Shown here: piece after piece, positions 1 to 14,599 of the stretch | How the letters are laid out: every line of letters starts with the position of its first letter | How positions within the stretch are numbered: position 1 is the stretch's first letter | Made by a program: the position numbers and the translations under genes | The notes under the pieces: generated by a model | Databases searched by the model: none | The model's input: only the letters and a program-made list of their open reading frames with translations | What the model was told of the DNA's origin: nothing | Source of the DNA: Nothopassalora personata | Taxonomy: Eukaryota > Ascomycota > Dothideomycetes > Mycosphaerellales > Mycosphaerellaceae | Reading direction: 5' to 3' | Length of the DNA stretch: 64,000 bases | NCBI GenBank assembly: GCA_033816765.1 | Contig: CM066296.1 | Span: forward strand, 2,108,001-2,172,000

Positions 1-296
1 ACGATGAGGTAGATGGCGAAGTATTGGACGCTGGTGGTGACATGATTTTGGCGTAGGAGGATGATGTATCCGATTGTAATCGTAAGGCAGCCGACCAGAG
101 CGAAAGCGCATCGATGGCGAAGGCAAATGGTGAGCCAGGCTGTCAGAACGCAGAACGCAGCGGCGACGACGAAGATTGGAATAGAGAGGTATTGCGAAAC
201 GCTAGCCAGACCTCTTGCGCGCGTAAAGCACAGTCGCACGACAGGCACACGCCCAGTAAATTTAGTGGGCATTCGTCGAATATTGACCTCCGTCAC
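1..296 (-). CDS. MFS transporter (anion:cation symporter type), partial, cut by window edge
   Basis: Reading the minus strand from 296 to the window edge gives an open frame with no stop. Its last part has hydrophobic segments typical of the second half of an anion:cation symporter (allantoate/nicotinate permease-like) MFS protein: SQYLSIPIFVVAAAF, then a loop, then LTITIGYIILL and VQYFAIYLI. These resemble the region around TM8-TM10. The exon appears to begin just after a CTGTAG acceptor (297-302); an in-frame ATG lies at 272. The remaining 12-TM topology would need exons further upstream, but 300-1110 shows none. Either the gene is a 5'-truncated fragment or distant exons were missed. A 41-codon frame at 470-345 (starts MASRPGPGTK) could be an alternative first exon, but no convincing donor links it. 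Family call is by motif; completeness is uncertain. Confidence 0.5.
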   Translation of the reverse strand, partial: MTEVNIRRMPTKFTGRVPVVRLCFTRARGLASVSQYLSIPIFVVAAAFCVLTAWLTICLRHRCAFALVGCLTITIGYIILLRQNHVTTSVQYFAIYLI

Positions 297-689
297 CTAC
301 AGTAGGCAATGGACGGATTGAATGGTCATGTCCAAACAATCCAATCACGCCTTCGCCACATCAGCAGCAAGTCTAGCCACCCGGAATTCCATCTCCTTCG
401 CTGCGACCACATTCTCTTGTACTACGTGCGCCTCCTTGGATTTGGTTCCTGGTCCTGGTCGAGAAGCCATGTCTTCGCCGACCGTATAGACTGGCCTACA
501 AGGCTCAGCTGGGGGTGACTGCTAACGCCAGTCAGGTAGCTAGGGCAGCGCCAATAAGTCCACACCGTTGACGTCTTTGTGATTGCGTTTCTTACCACGA
601 TGAACCACTTTCCAGGTTGCGCGGTTGGTCCGGTCTGGATTTAGTAGGCCAGATTCTATGGTATCCCCCTTTCAGACCGCGCTGTCGCT
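297..689. other. Non-coding stretch upstream of the MFS fragment
   Basis: No supported gene. It holds only the short minus-strand frame at 345-470 and unique-looking sequence leading into the TA-rich patch that follows. Confidence 0.3.
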
Positions 690-1110
690 CGAAGTTGTAC
701 TCCTAAACCTTTATAGTCGAAAATACTGCGGTGTCTACATTATGTAAAAAGTGCCTGCTATGTCTACCTATTATTGTTAGAACGTACTCCTATAGGATAA
801 GTACAAAGGTAGTTATATGTGTAAAAAGTAAATCCCTTACACCTATAACCTAGTCACTTGTTGTTGCTATAGATAATTATCCTTAGAAATAATATAGGGA
901 TAGGGTCTAGGGATCGTGTTACTACCTAGGTAACATTGATATAGCACCTCTCTCTATACCTGCCGCTAGAAGAAGGGCCGTTAGGTAGGTACGACGAAAG
1001 TCACCGGACATAGGAGTATGTTTTGACAATAATAGCTAGACACGGCAGTTACTTGTTATAATGTAGACACGGTAGTATTTTCGACTATAAAGGTGGATGT
1101 GGGAGTATTT
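690..1110. repeat. TA-rich, RIP-like degraded patch
   Basis: This stretch is rich in CTA/TAG/TTA words and holds no open frame. It includes a near-duplicated motif (AGACACGGCAGT around 1040 and TAGACACGGTAGT around 1065). Composition resembles the large RIP-mutated block further right, but CA and TG are less completely removed. It is probably a short degraded repeat remnant; the family is not recognisable. 1111-1512, to the end of the next gene, shows no supported gene. Confidence 0.35.
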
Positions 1111-1512
1111 CACCGTTGACAAAGATGCACTAACGCGAAAGAGAGACCTCGGAAGGACTCCCAAAGGTCAGCAAGAAGCCGAGCACAACTTCGCATCTTC
1201 CCTTGCCGGAGTAGTACGAACACCCGTCCGCATGATCCTTTCCCGCTTCGATAATAGCTACCTCAACTAGCCGATTGCACGACCACTCGCATGGCCTTGG
1301 CAACGCCTTGTCGATCGCCATGTGCAACCGCATGCAAGACTCCGCATGCTCCACAGCCACAGGTACAGCAGATAGCGGTTCTGTAACACCGCCAGCTGCT
1401 TGACTATGCAAGACGAAACATAATGATCGAATGATGATTTTTCGTTCATACGGCGCTGCTCGTGGCCTATTACTTGGTGGCATATGGTTCACCACACCTG
1501 GTATCGCGTATT

Positions 1513-3432
1513 TCACCGCGCGCCCTCCGCCTGCTTCCTCAGCGCCTCAATTTCAGCCTCGAACGCCGCCATATCAGCCAATACATCTCCCGGATTCTCT
1601 GCCGGCGGAGAAACCACGGCATGTTCGTGCTTCCCCGGTTCCGGAACCTGCTGCAGACTCCCTATACTCGCAGATCTTTCGCTATCAAGTGCGGTTCCCC
1701 CTCCACTTGACGTTCGATGATGCTCGGTACTTAATCTTCTCGTAAGCGTGGCAGGGTGACCGTCCAAACTACTCCGCTTCGAGCCTGCCCTTCTTGGCGG
1801 AGGCGCGGGTGGCGCGCTGGCGCTTGTGCTGCCGAAAGCTGCGAGGAAGGCGTCACCGGGTTTTTGAGGTAGTTGCGCGGACTCAGTGGTTCGTTTGCCT
1901 ATGCTGTGAGTACTGCCAGAGTTGGAAGGATGTCGCCGTGGTGGAGGTGGAGGTTTCGATTTCGGGATGTCGCTGGATGAGTGGCTTGGGGAGGGTTCTT
2001 GTGAAGCCGGTTCGGGGGTTGGGCCTGAGGGACGAGTCTGTGCGTGAGATTTCCTCGAAGGTGGAGGAGGTGGAGCAAGTTTGCTTGCGGAGTCAATCGA
2101 ATGCTGGGACATATGAGCGGGCGCATTCTGCGGTATGCTGGACGACTGAACAGGATCCAGTGTGTTGTTAGACAGGTTAGAGGCGCTTCTAGGCCTTCCC
2201 GTATCGCCCGGTTTCCGCCTTGAGGGTGGAGGTGGAGGTGGCGGAGGTGTTTTCTTTGCTGCAAACTCCTTCTCGTCAGATGCTATACTCTGTGCTGAGT
2301 GCTGAACTGTAGAAATATCCCTGTTCGGCTCAACCTCACTGGGGACTGTGGGAGGGTCTTGAGGTGGCGGAGGCAACGGCTTATTGAGATCACTCATAGA
2401 TCGTGGTATAGATGGCCTCAGTATGCCCGTCAAATGCGCAGTGACCGGCTGAGTCTGTGAAGCCCTCCCCTGAATCCCTTGCGGTATTGAGTCTTCAAAT
2501 TCAGCAAAAGAAACAGTCTGAGGTCCGCGACTCGGCGGTTTCGGCGGTGTAGGAGGCGCAAAGTCATCAGATCGCCCTGCACCCATAAGATGCGAGTTCT
2601 CATTGCCATCGTCAGTTTCCGACGCATCCTCATAATCATCGAAAGATGTCCGTGGCGATTCCTGCTGTAGATCGTATCTCGGATCGAACAACGAAGACGT
2701 ATCGGTATTGCTACTGCTGTCCGGCTGCCGCGAAGCTGTGGCAAAGGGTGCAAGTCCCACAGCTCCTGCTTGTGCAGTAGGAGGCGAAGGAGCAGCACTT
2801 CCAGTCATCAAGATCTTCTTGAAGGCGTCCACATCCAGAGTCGGCCTGCCAGCGCCCTGTCTTTCCGCACTGCCCTCCTCTCGCTCTGTCCCACCTCCGT
2901 TCTGCGCCTCCACCCTCGTCAGCGTCCTAGCGAATGGGTTATACCGCAGCGTCATGCCTCCCTCTGCCACCGCTGTGTTCGCAGAAGGCAGTGCTCCTGA
3001 TATCCGCCTGGTATTGTTCCTGCCCTCAACCAGCTCAGGATCTCCCGTCGTCGAAGCCGTCTCTCCGTCCTGATCGTTAAGCGCAGTCGCAGACGGTGGT
3101 GGAGACTCGGCGCGCGTGGCCGAGTCTGAAGCAGACAGCCGTCGTCGTTCATTATCCGCAGGTCTATATGCAAATTCCGGCGAGTTGGGTGAGACGATCG
3201 TGACTCGCTTCTTCTTTGTTCGTTTCGGGAGAGTTGTCGCTAGCGCGAGTCATCAATATCACCTACCTCTGCCGGAGAGTCGATGAGTGTATCGCTTACT
3301 GGGAGCAGCTACTCCATTCGCAGCCTCCGTGTCTATCCTCACTGCTGTCGAAGAGGGAACTTGATCTGCTGCCGCGGGCTCAACAGCAGCAGGCGGAGGC
3401 AGCTTTGACCGTCTGAATGGGTTGCCAGACAT
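1513..3432 (-). CDS. Proline/serine-rich fungal protein with SGNPFRRS start (619 aa)
   Basis: Two exons: 3432-3300 and 3239-1513, joined across a 60-bp intron (GTAAGC donor, GCTAG acceptor). The join is phase 1 and the total length divides by three (619 aa plus stop). The N-terminus MSGNPFRRSK and, after the splice, KKKRVTIVSPNSPEF and LRYNPFARTL look like conserved islands of a fungal-specific family. About residues 180-560 are low-complexity, with repeated proline runs followed by RR/SRR, which suits an SH3/WW-binding or actin-associated scaffold. A predicted short coiled coil (AAFEAEIEALRKQAEGAR) ends the protein. No enzyme domain is seen. An in-frame ATG lies 27 nt upstream, but the conserved start is at 3432. 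Function is unknown. 3433-3856, before katG, holds no gene. Confidence 0.75.
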
Positions 3433-3856
3433 GCTGTGATCGGGGTGAGACCTGCCCACAGCGCCTGCCTATCCGGTAGGAGACCATGGAATGACACTAT
3501 AGGGATAATATGTAAAAATATAGTAAATTGTACAGGACCATGTACATCCAGTGTTCCAGTTTGACAAACAAGCCATCGTCGTCAGCAAAGAGCCCTGTGC
3601 GAACATCGGCCAGGTTCCTGCACGGGCACAAGATGCCCCACCCTCACGTCTGCACAAATTTGTACGAAGCATAATGGTGCACACTGAGGACAATGTGAAA
3701 ATTAAAAAGGTATGGAGAAAGGACTAGTTGCATGTACTAACATTCCATTCGTACCACATATGTAAACATCTTTTTGTCGTTGAACACCCCTTCATCTAAC
3801 TAGGCTTCCTCTTGCCACGAAGCTGGGTATAGAGCAAGAGTACAAACCGCCGTCAC

Positions 3857-7731
<3,875 letters not shown>

Positions 7732-8934
7732 CTAAGCCTCCTCCTCAAACTCCACCCAAACTAACGGCGTCACGTACCCACTCCCCACCGTCTGCTCCCT
7801 CCACTGCTGCGTCCAACTAACATGAATCCCCCTCGCCCCTCCGTCGTTACTCAGACTCGGATGCGCCTGCAGACTATAAGCTCCAATCGCACCATCCCCA
7901 TTCTGCCCTTCAAAGAACTTCACCGGCTCACTCCAGGGCCCCTCCGGCGCAAGTGCAGTCGCCATGTAAAAGTCCGCAGCCACCGAGAACGCCTGCTGCC
8001 CGATCCAGACGTATGAAGAGAGGTAGGAGGAGTAGAAGAAGGTTCCTTGTCCGCCAGCACCGGCGTTGGGGATGTTGGCTGTGGTGTCGGTGATGGAGGG
8101 AGGGGTGGAGGTCCAGCTGCCGTTGTGGAAGTATTGGTAAGTGCTGCGGTCTTCGATGCTTCCGAGTGGAACTTTTGCAAGAGCAGTGCCTTTCGAGGAG
8201 CTTTGGCCATAGAGGTAGGCGTAGCTGTCTTTTGCGAAGTTGCCGTAGCGGCCGTAGGCGACTTCGCCCTCCTTGAAGAATTCTGGGTCGATGAGCTCGG
8301 AGACTGGCAAGGCGTTGCGGTTTGAAGAGGGGTTGTAGCTCGTCTTGTACAATGCGTGCGATGGTGTGTCGGAAGTAAGCTGGGTGAGGTTCTGGAGGTG
8401 CACGTTAGGGATCCAGGTATAGCCAAATGGGGCCGATGCGCTGGGGTCGATGATGAGAGGTGGCGAGTCCGGCCATACGACCCATCGGCTGCCGTCTTCG
8501 CAGACGCCATGGTCGAGGCATTGGCTTTGCTGCAGAGGGAAGAACTCTTTGAGCATGTTTGTGGCGTCGTGGATGTCGCCGTACATCTGCAAGATCGGAC
8601 TCGTCCCTGACGAAGCCGCACCGACTGGGCCATTCTTGAGATCCGGCCCACCTCCAGACGCAAGATCGGTCCAGCTTGCTGTGTTGGAGATCATAGGCAG
8701 AGTATTCTTCTGCTTCTCCACATCATACTTGGTCGTGTCCCTGCACGTCCATAGCACTCTGTTACCAACACGGACAGAGCCACACGAGTCGCGACTGACG
8801 CTCGGGTCTGTCACGTTGCCGACGTATGTGGTACTCTTCACCTTTGGCTGAACTGCTCTACGTTCAGGTTGGGCCGGCACCGGTGCAGCCAAGACTTGCG
8901 CGACCAGCGCGGTCCTGAGAAAGAAAGAGAGCAT
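7732..8934 (-). CDS. Secreted DUF4185-like protein (400 aa)
   Basis: Single-exon gene. The start at 8934 gives MLSFFLRTALVAQVLAAPVPA, a typical secretion signal with likely cleavage after the AAP-VPA region; an in-frame ATG 51 nt upstream would bury the signal. The mature part has GNRVLWTCRDT near residue 57, a WPDSPP motif, KVPLGSIEDRSTYQYF, NAGAGGQGTFFYSSYLSSYVWIG and TALAPEGPWSEPV. These are patterns I associate with fungal secreted DUF4185-like proteins, expected to fold as a beta-propeller related to glycoside hydrolases. There are several N-glycosylation sites (NVT, NLT, NGS) and a Cys pair in QCLDHGVCEDG. Substrate is unknown. It stands alone between katG and a gene-poor stretch. The family name is a by-eye judgement. 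Confidence 0.7.
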   Translation of the reverse strand: MLSFFLRTALVAQVLAAPVPAQPERRAVQPKVKSTTYVGNVTDPSVSRDSCGSVRVGNRVLWTCRDTTKYDVEKQKNTLPMISNTASWTDLASGGGPDLKNGPVGAASSGTSPILQMYGDIHDATNMLKEFFPLQQSQCLDHGVCEDGSRWVVWPDSPPLIIDPSASAPFGYTWIPNVHLQNLTQLTSDTPSHALYKTSYNPSSNRNALPVSELIDPEFFKEGEVAYGRYGNFAKDSYAYLYGQSSSKGTALAKVPLGSIEDRSTYQYFHNGSWTSTPPSITDTTANIPNAGAGGQGTFFYSSYLSSYVWIGQQAFSVAADFYMATALAPEGPWSEPVKFFEGQNGDGAIGAYSLQAHPSLSNDGGARGIHVSWTQQWREQTVGSGYVTPLVWVEFEEEA

Positions 8935-9472
8935 CTTCTGTTTGCGATGCTGGGTATCGCTAGGAAATGAAATTGGCAGTTGCAACGGTGCTGGACTGTC
9001 GCGCCGGTTATATGACTGTCGTGTAGTTTGTCAATAGAGGCTGTCAGGTGGCTACCAGAACCAGATTTTTGTCGCTGTGGGCTGGGAGGTTCTTTGTGGT
9101 GATATGGAGGTCGGTATGTCGTGTAACGAGACCTGCTCGGTTAGTTCGGGGATGTTAATGGTAGTACAACATAGCGAGCGTCGTGTGTTGTGGTTAATAT
9201 GAGTCTCGGTACGAATGTGGTGGCGGGGTCGCCAGTCAAGAAATAAGTGAATGAATGAACAAGAAAAAGTACAAGACCCTATTCAACGCAGACACTGCTG
9301 CAGTGTAACAGAGGGACAAGAACACGCTGGACAGGCATGATAAGGAGCCGACGTGTATATCTGCGTTAGACTGAGATTCACACTAGTGTCCCAAGAGCAT
9401 TCGCCGAAGGATCGTAGGAAGAGTTTGCCGTTCAGATCACTGCACGTTGAGGGAGTCGATTCCTATCATCAG
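8935..9472. other. Intergenic, promoter side of the secreted protein gene
   Basis: No open frame of interest. On the minus strand a TATA-like TCATATAACC lies roughly 80 bp upstream of the ATG of the secreted protein gene. Nothing else is recognised. Confidence 0.3.
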
Positions 9473-9990
9473 CTAAAAGTGCACACGTCGAAATCGCACT
9501 CGACGATGCAGTGAGAGCATATCTTCTGTGCTTACCGCCGAAGCAAAGCGTGGTATACGCGCTGAGGAGACTGGTCCGATACGTGTCTGGCATGTGACCG
9601 GCGGTTTCAGCATGCGCACTTGTAGCATTTCGGACGACTTCTTCTGCTTAAACAGTACATATCTAGGAGGTTTCCAGTGCTGTTGCAAGTCCCGATGCAT
9701 CCTTGACTCAATATCGACGTCCTGTGGTCGTTCTAGTTCCATCCTGGCCGGGGCATCATTGTGGTACGTAGCACTGGCACGCCCATCATACTGTAGCAAC
9801 AAATTCGGCGCCGACAACGTTGCCGAATGTCGGTGCGCGTCATGCCGATCTTTGAGCCCAGCGCGAGGTTGAGGATGGTCTTGATATGCAGCTTGCTGTG
9901 GTTGTGAAAAGAAGGCGCGTCTCTGAAACTGGGCGAACCTCGGCAGGCGCGGAGCGAAGAACGACTCGCCACAACCACAACCTCCTTATT
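9473..9990 (-). CDS. Possible hypothetical protein or exon, no clear start
   Basis: One minus-strand frame stays open for about 170 codons from just after a TAA at about 9990 to a stop at 9473. The composition looks protein-like in its middle (LSAPNLLLQYDGRASATYH, DVDIESRMHRDLQQHW). The first ATG in frame is well inside (ARMELER), so the natural start would need a spliced upstream exon. Other frames in the same stretch are also partly open, so this could be chance. No domain is recognised and there is no neighbour-based hint of function. Confidence 0.2.
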
Positions 9991-10838
9991 ATTTCGGCCA
10001 TGAGTTCTACTCACAGCTCACCTTCACACACGGCTGCTGCAGAATGCTCACCCACTGTACACAATCGGGAATCGCCACATTGAATGCTCGATAGCCAGAG
10101 CCAGTTTTGGACGCTTCAGGTCCTCGAGCACATCTCCGCAACATGTTAGAGGTATTCGTGCACGTAGCTTGGAGCTCTATGACTACGGCACCGCCTCCAC
10201 CGCCGTAAGCAATCCTCTCGCCTCGATGGCAGGACGCCGAGATCTCTTACGAAGCATTCGCGAATCCATAACACGTCATGGTCTAGGCTCCGACAAGATC
10301 GCGACCTTCTGCGAGTTCTTGCGCGCCGTCTTGTCACGCAAAGTTAGGGACGTTGTCCTGGATGAGGTTATGCTCGTGCACCAGATGAACCTTGGTACTC
10401 TCATGAATAAGCATGAGCAAGCATCGAACTTCAACGGCTAGATGCCTAACCTCACGAATGGCATACAAGGCCCGCGGCGCGCAGTACAGCACATCAAGCA
10501 TCCGAGGCGGTCAGAGGGCTGATGACAAAGTCGCTTGCCGCTCTGAATATTGACCCGTCTTTCGAGACACGCAAAGGAGGACGCATAATGTAGTAGACTA
10601 TGCATAGCAAGACATGCACCCGCTCGTGTGAGTGCTACGCTCCTCGCTTCGCAGCTACGCATCTGCACCTTTAAGCAAGGGCTTCGAGTCCAGTACGAAG
10701 TGCATGGTTCGCCGTAACGAAGTTCGTCACCAATCCTCGGTCTGCAGATCCTCGGTCGTAAGGGGCCGATAGCCAGCTCACCCGGCTCTTATAGAAGTCG
10801 GTAGACGCTGCCTGTGCACAACCATCATCTTTGTGGCC
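9991..10838. other. Gene-poor stretch with one open plus-strand frame
   Basis: A plus-strand frame is open from about 10082 to 10441. It contains RSLELYDYGTASTAVSN and LLRSIRESITRHGLGSD, but starts without an ATG and is not recognised. It could be a decayed gene. The rest (10442-10838) is the promoter side of the adenylation-domain gene. Confidence 0.25.
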
Positions 10839-12532
10839 ATGGCTTCGAATGGATTGCTGCCACTTGTCAAGGGACGACGTACCATCACCGAAACGCTCTC
10901 GTATCGTGCAGCTACTCAACCAGATCGCATATTTGGCTCGTTCGCCAAGACGAGCGATATCAACGATGGCTTCCACGACTTCACCTTCGGCGAGCTGGCG
11001 AGAGCTGTTGATGTTTGTGCATGGTATGTTGAAGAGACTTTTGGCCTAAGCAGCACTTTCGAGCCTCTACTGTATCTCGGCGTCTACGATTATCGATATA
11101 CTGTCATCACTTTTGCAGCTATCAAGTGTGGTTACAAGGTACAGAAAACCCATCGTGCATGCCTACAAGAGTAATACTGATAATATTACAGGCTCTATTT
11201 GTCAATCCACGATATCCACTCGCGAACATCCTGACCTTGATGAGCCAGACAGATTGCAACAAGGCACTCTATGCCAAGGAATTACACCAGACGATGGACG
11301 ATGTCCTTCGACATATGCCAGGACTATCAGCAGCTCAACTTGCGCCACCACTTCACTGGCTCACGGCACCACCAAAGCCGTTTCCTTTCACAAAAACATT
11401 CGCCGATAGCAAAGATGACCCTATCCTAGCGCTCCACTCTTCCGGCACCACCGGCGCCCCAAAGCCCATTACCTACACCAACGCCTGGATCGCCATCCAA
11501 GATCTCGACTGGGCGGACGTGCACCATCGACCAGGTGGCAATCTGAACTTTCAGGAAGAGTTCAACGAGGGCTTCACATACTCACAATTCCCACAGCCAC
11601 ACTGTGGTGGCGTATTCTCCACCACTCTCAGACCTCTCTTCACAGAATCAGCAGCCAGTGTACTCGGTCCACCAGGAGCCGAGCTGGCCGACGCAGCAGG
11701 TCTTGCCCTAGCAATCATTAAGAAAAAACAGATCAAAACCCTCACTGCCGCACCACTTCTTCTCGAAGACATGGTGCGGGTGCCAGGCGGGTTGGAAACA
11801 CTCACTGCGCTCAACTCGGTATTTTTCGGGGGTGGTCCACTACGCAGTGAACTCGGCAACGACCTCGTCAAACGAGGCGTGAAGCTCATCTCAATCTACG
11901 GCTCAACAGAATTCGGAGCCTGTCCCATTGTCCTTCCAGATTTCGAAGATTGGGAATGGACCCACTTCCATCCGGACTTCCAAGCTCAGATGGAGCCCAC
12001 CAACGACGCCGCTGGAACGTGCGAATTAGTTTTCCCTGACTCAGGCCCTGAAGTCAACGCCAAGCGAGCTATATTCCACAGTCTTGGTGTGAAGGAGTAC
12101 AGGACGAAGGATCTTTTCACACGTCATCCTACGAAAGAATGGTTGTGGAAGTACTACGGTCGCACAGACGACATTCTTGTTCTTGCGCATGCTGGGAAGC
12201 TGAATCCCATTCCAATCGAGAATGCCGTGGCCAATGTGGAGGGTGTGAGTGGTGTTCTGGTGGCAGGCGCGAACCGGTGGCCGGCTTGTGTGCTGGTCGA
12301 GGTGAGGGAGGGGCATGAGAATGACGACGGTTTCCTCGAGAGGATCAGGGACAAGTTGAAGGTTGCCAATGAGGCGCTGCGAGAGGACACGAGAATCCCA
12401 ATGGAGATGGTCGCGTTGTTGAAGCCTGGTGCACTGGTGAGAGGCATGAAAGGGCAGATTATGAGGAAGGCGAGTATAGAGCACAATGGAACGGTGATTG
12501 AAGAGTTGTACGAGAAGAGGGCAGGAAGATAA
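10839..12532 (+). CDS. Stand-alone adenylation-domain (NRPS-like/ANL) protein (546 aa)
   Basis: Two exons, 10839-11138 and 11192-12532, with a 53-bp intron (GTACAG donor, ATTACAG acceptor), phase 0. The protein belongs to the AMP-binding (ANL) superfamily, which activates a carboxylic acid as an acyl- or aminoacyl-adenylate. Visible core motifs: A3 LALHSSGTTGAPKPI (about residues 180-194), A5 YGSTEFGA (about 336-343), an A7-like YRTKDLF followed by YYGRTDDIL, and an A8-like KLNPIPIENAV. The overall look is that of the A domain of fungal NRPS-like A-T-R/A-T-TE enzymes, but the frame stops right after the A domain. No phosphopantetheine (LGxDS) carrier or reductase/thioesterase part follows before 12654. 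Substrate cannot be read. It may work in trans with a carrier, act as an acyl-CoA/adenylate ligase, or be a truncated remnant. No other biosynthetic genes are nearby. Confidence 0.8.
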
Positions 12533-12653
12533 GGTCGTTCATTCGTGACTCATGCTTTTCAATTCCAGCCTTCCCTCCATTCGGCGTTTCTCACCATCAT
12601 CTTTCCACCATCCGCAACATTTCTCTCCCCTTCATCCTGCATCTCCAGACCCA

Positions 12654-13360
12654 TCATATCTCCTGGGTTGAGCGCTTTGTGGTAGTCTCATCGGATCTAG
12701 CATCAATTTGCTGAATGATTACTGGAGAAGCACTCTGGTAGGTAGCAGTGAGTTTCGGGGCAAGAGCAGCGCCAAAGTCACCAGTTGCCTTCTTGGCATC
12801 CCAGAGGCCCTGTAGTTGTGTCAGTACTGCTTATCACTTTTAGCCCTGTCTTGTGCTGTATGCATACCATCTTGACGAGTGGGTCTGTCAAAAATTTGAA
12901 GAAAGCAGATATTACCGTAGCTTGTGTTTGACAAGGTTGTCAAGGAGGCCCTTGATGTGTGACTGCAAGTTCAAAACACTGAACGCAGCATCGTAGGACT
13001 CGGGCTCGGACAATGGTGCTTCAAAAAGTTCAAATCAGCGGACACATCAGTCACACTTTCCTCGAGGTTTTCCCAGCAACACAATGAGACATACCAGAAG
13101 CGTTACAGACACCCGCAGCATTGTCAACAGACGCGGTAAGAGCCTCAGTCTGGATCTGGAGTTTCAGGGCGGTGATCGAGTCCTTTGGCTTGTTGAATGT
13201 TTGGAGGGTGTTGTTGACTGCGGTGATTTTGGAGTCGATGTCGAGTCGATGGCTTGGGTGATGGAGGTACCAGAGCGCTTGGGCAGCTCACCTGCTGGCG
13301 AGGCGATGACCAGGACTGGGAGGAGAATGTAGGAGGTGAGCAGGTGGCTGATGGTGATGT
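12654..13360 (-). pseudogene. HsbA-like (hydrophobic surface binding protein A) gene, broken
   Basis: The minus strand encodes recognisable pieces of a small secreted HsbA-domain protein: a signal-like SHLLTSYILLPVLVIASPAGELPKR, then SGTSITQAI, then DIDSKITAVNNTLQTF, VDNAAGVCNAS, an exon with PLSEPESYDAAFSVL, FFKFLTDPLVKM, and a last exon GLWDAKKATGDFGAALAPKL up to a TGA at 12654. Introns fit at 13094-13019 (GTATGT) and 12867-12810 (GTATGC, CTACAG). Three defects show. The expected start codon reads ATC (about 13360). The frame jumps between SITQAI and DIDSKI (about 13260, a 2-nt insertion or equivalent). It jumps again between DNLVK and AFFKF (about 12910, near an AAA run). HsbA proteins bind hydrophobic surfaces and recruit lytic enzymes. 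Assembly error is the main alternative to true decay. Confidence 0.65.
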
Positions 13361-14599
13361 TGGTTGATTGGTACGGTGCTAGTGAGGTAGGCTGGATGGG
13401 ATGGAGGTTGTTGTGGGGATGGGAGGGAGCTACATATCTTGTCCAAGAGCATTGTTGGCAGCTCTCGCTGACTGTATGGTCTGATGTTACATTGACTAGG
13501 ACTGTGATGGAGACATTTCGTTCGCTGAGAAGGTTTCGACGAGCAGGAGAGGAAGCATGAAAGCGCTACTTCCTGTTCACTTGCAGCGCGTGAAGTTTGT
13601 GGTGCGGTCGAACAGCATTGTGAGCTCTTTCTAAGGCCTGCTCGGCAGCATGTGTCCTTCATTCTCAATGGAAGTAAGTTCTGATGCACGAACCGTTGAT
13701 CTTACAGATTGTGGTCTGTTACAATACATGTCAGTGTAAATATCATTTGCCTACAGCGGCGGTGACGTTGGTATATGCTGTTCCGTCTCTATACCGTGCT
13801 GTGCAATCACTTTCAACATTCAATGCCTAGAAGGTGCATGCTTTGCTGGAACCTTAGGGTGAGGTTGTTTTCTGACCGTAATTCGGCATTTAGGTACCCG
13901 CCGATGACCTTTCGATTGCCGTGTCGACGATTTCCGTAAAGAAGAGAAAACCCATGTAGGACGCCAGCAAGACAGTACAAGATCATTTCCTTGAACGCGG
14001 GGTGGCTTTGTGGAGAGCCACAAGCATTCAGCAACCTCGGCGAGAGTGCTTTCTCGCGTGGAAGAGTCGTTAGCAGCAAGAAGACCGGACATGTCCGTGA
14101 TGTGGTTTGGTGTTGGTGGACTAGCAAGTTGTGATGAGGTGCCAAGAGGTATGTCCAGTTGCATGACCAGCGAGTCTGGAGGACGAGCGACACGGAAGAG
14201 AACAAGTAGAAGAGCTAGAATGCAAGATCAGCAGTCTGGTCTAAGCATGATGAGTTTCCAGCCTCGGTGTGAGCAAAGGCAACAACGAGCGTAGACTTGC
14301 TGTGCGTTCACGAGAAGCACAACTTTGCATGTTTAGATGGACCAGCGAGAAAATCTTGCCTGCTTTGAGTTGCTGCTTGTGACCTTCTCTTCCAGATTGA
14401 GGAGTTTCAATGCACGGAGCAAGTATGTGGTATGGAAACAGTCCGAGGCGTTTCAGCACACCAGTGTCCTCCTCTCTCCTTGGTCGCATGTGCGCGATTT
14501 TAGGCAACCCGATCCTGTGCTGAACGTCTCTCTGAATCACTGAGATGAAACAGGAGACTGACGATAGCTTCAACCTCAAGACCAGGCAGGTCACTATCC
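13361..14599. other. Intergenic, no supported gene
   Basis: Several overlapping minus-strand frames between 13813 and 14205 are open (for example one beginning MQLDIPLGTSSQ), but none has splice signals or motifs that pick it out. No repeat or RNA gene is seen. Confidence 0.3.

Noticed and set aside
10839..13360. Secondary-metabolite gene cluster around the adenylation-domain gene
   Set aside because: No tailoring enzyme, transporter or regulator nearby; only a single A-domain protein and a broken HsbA-like gene.
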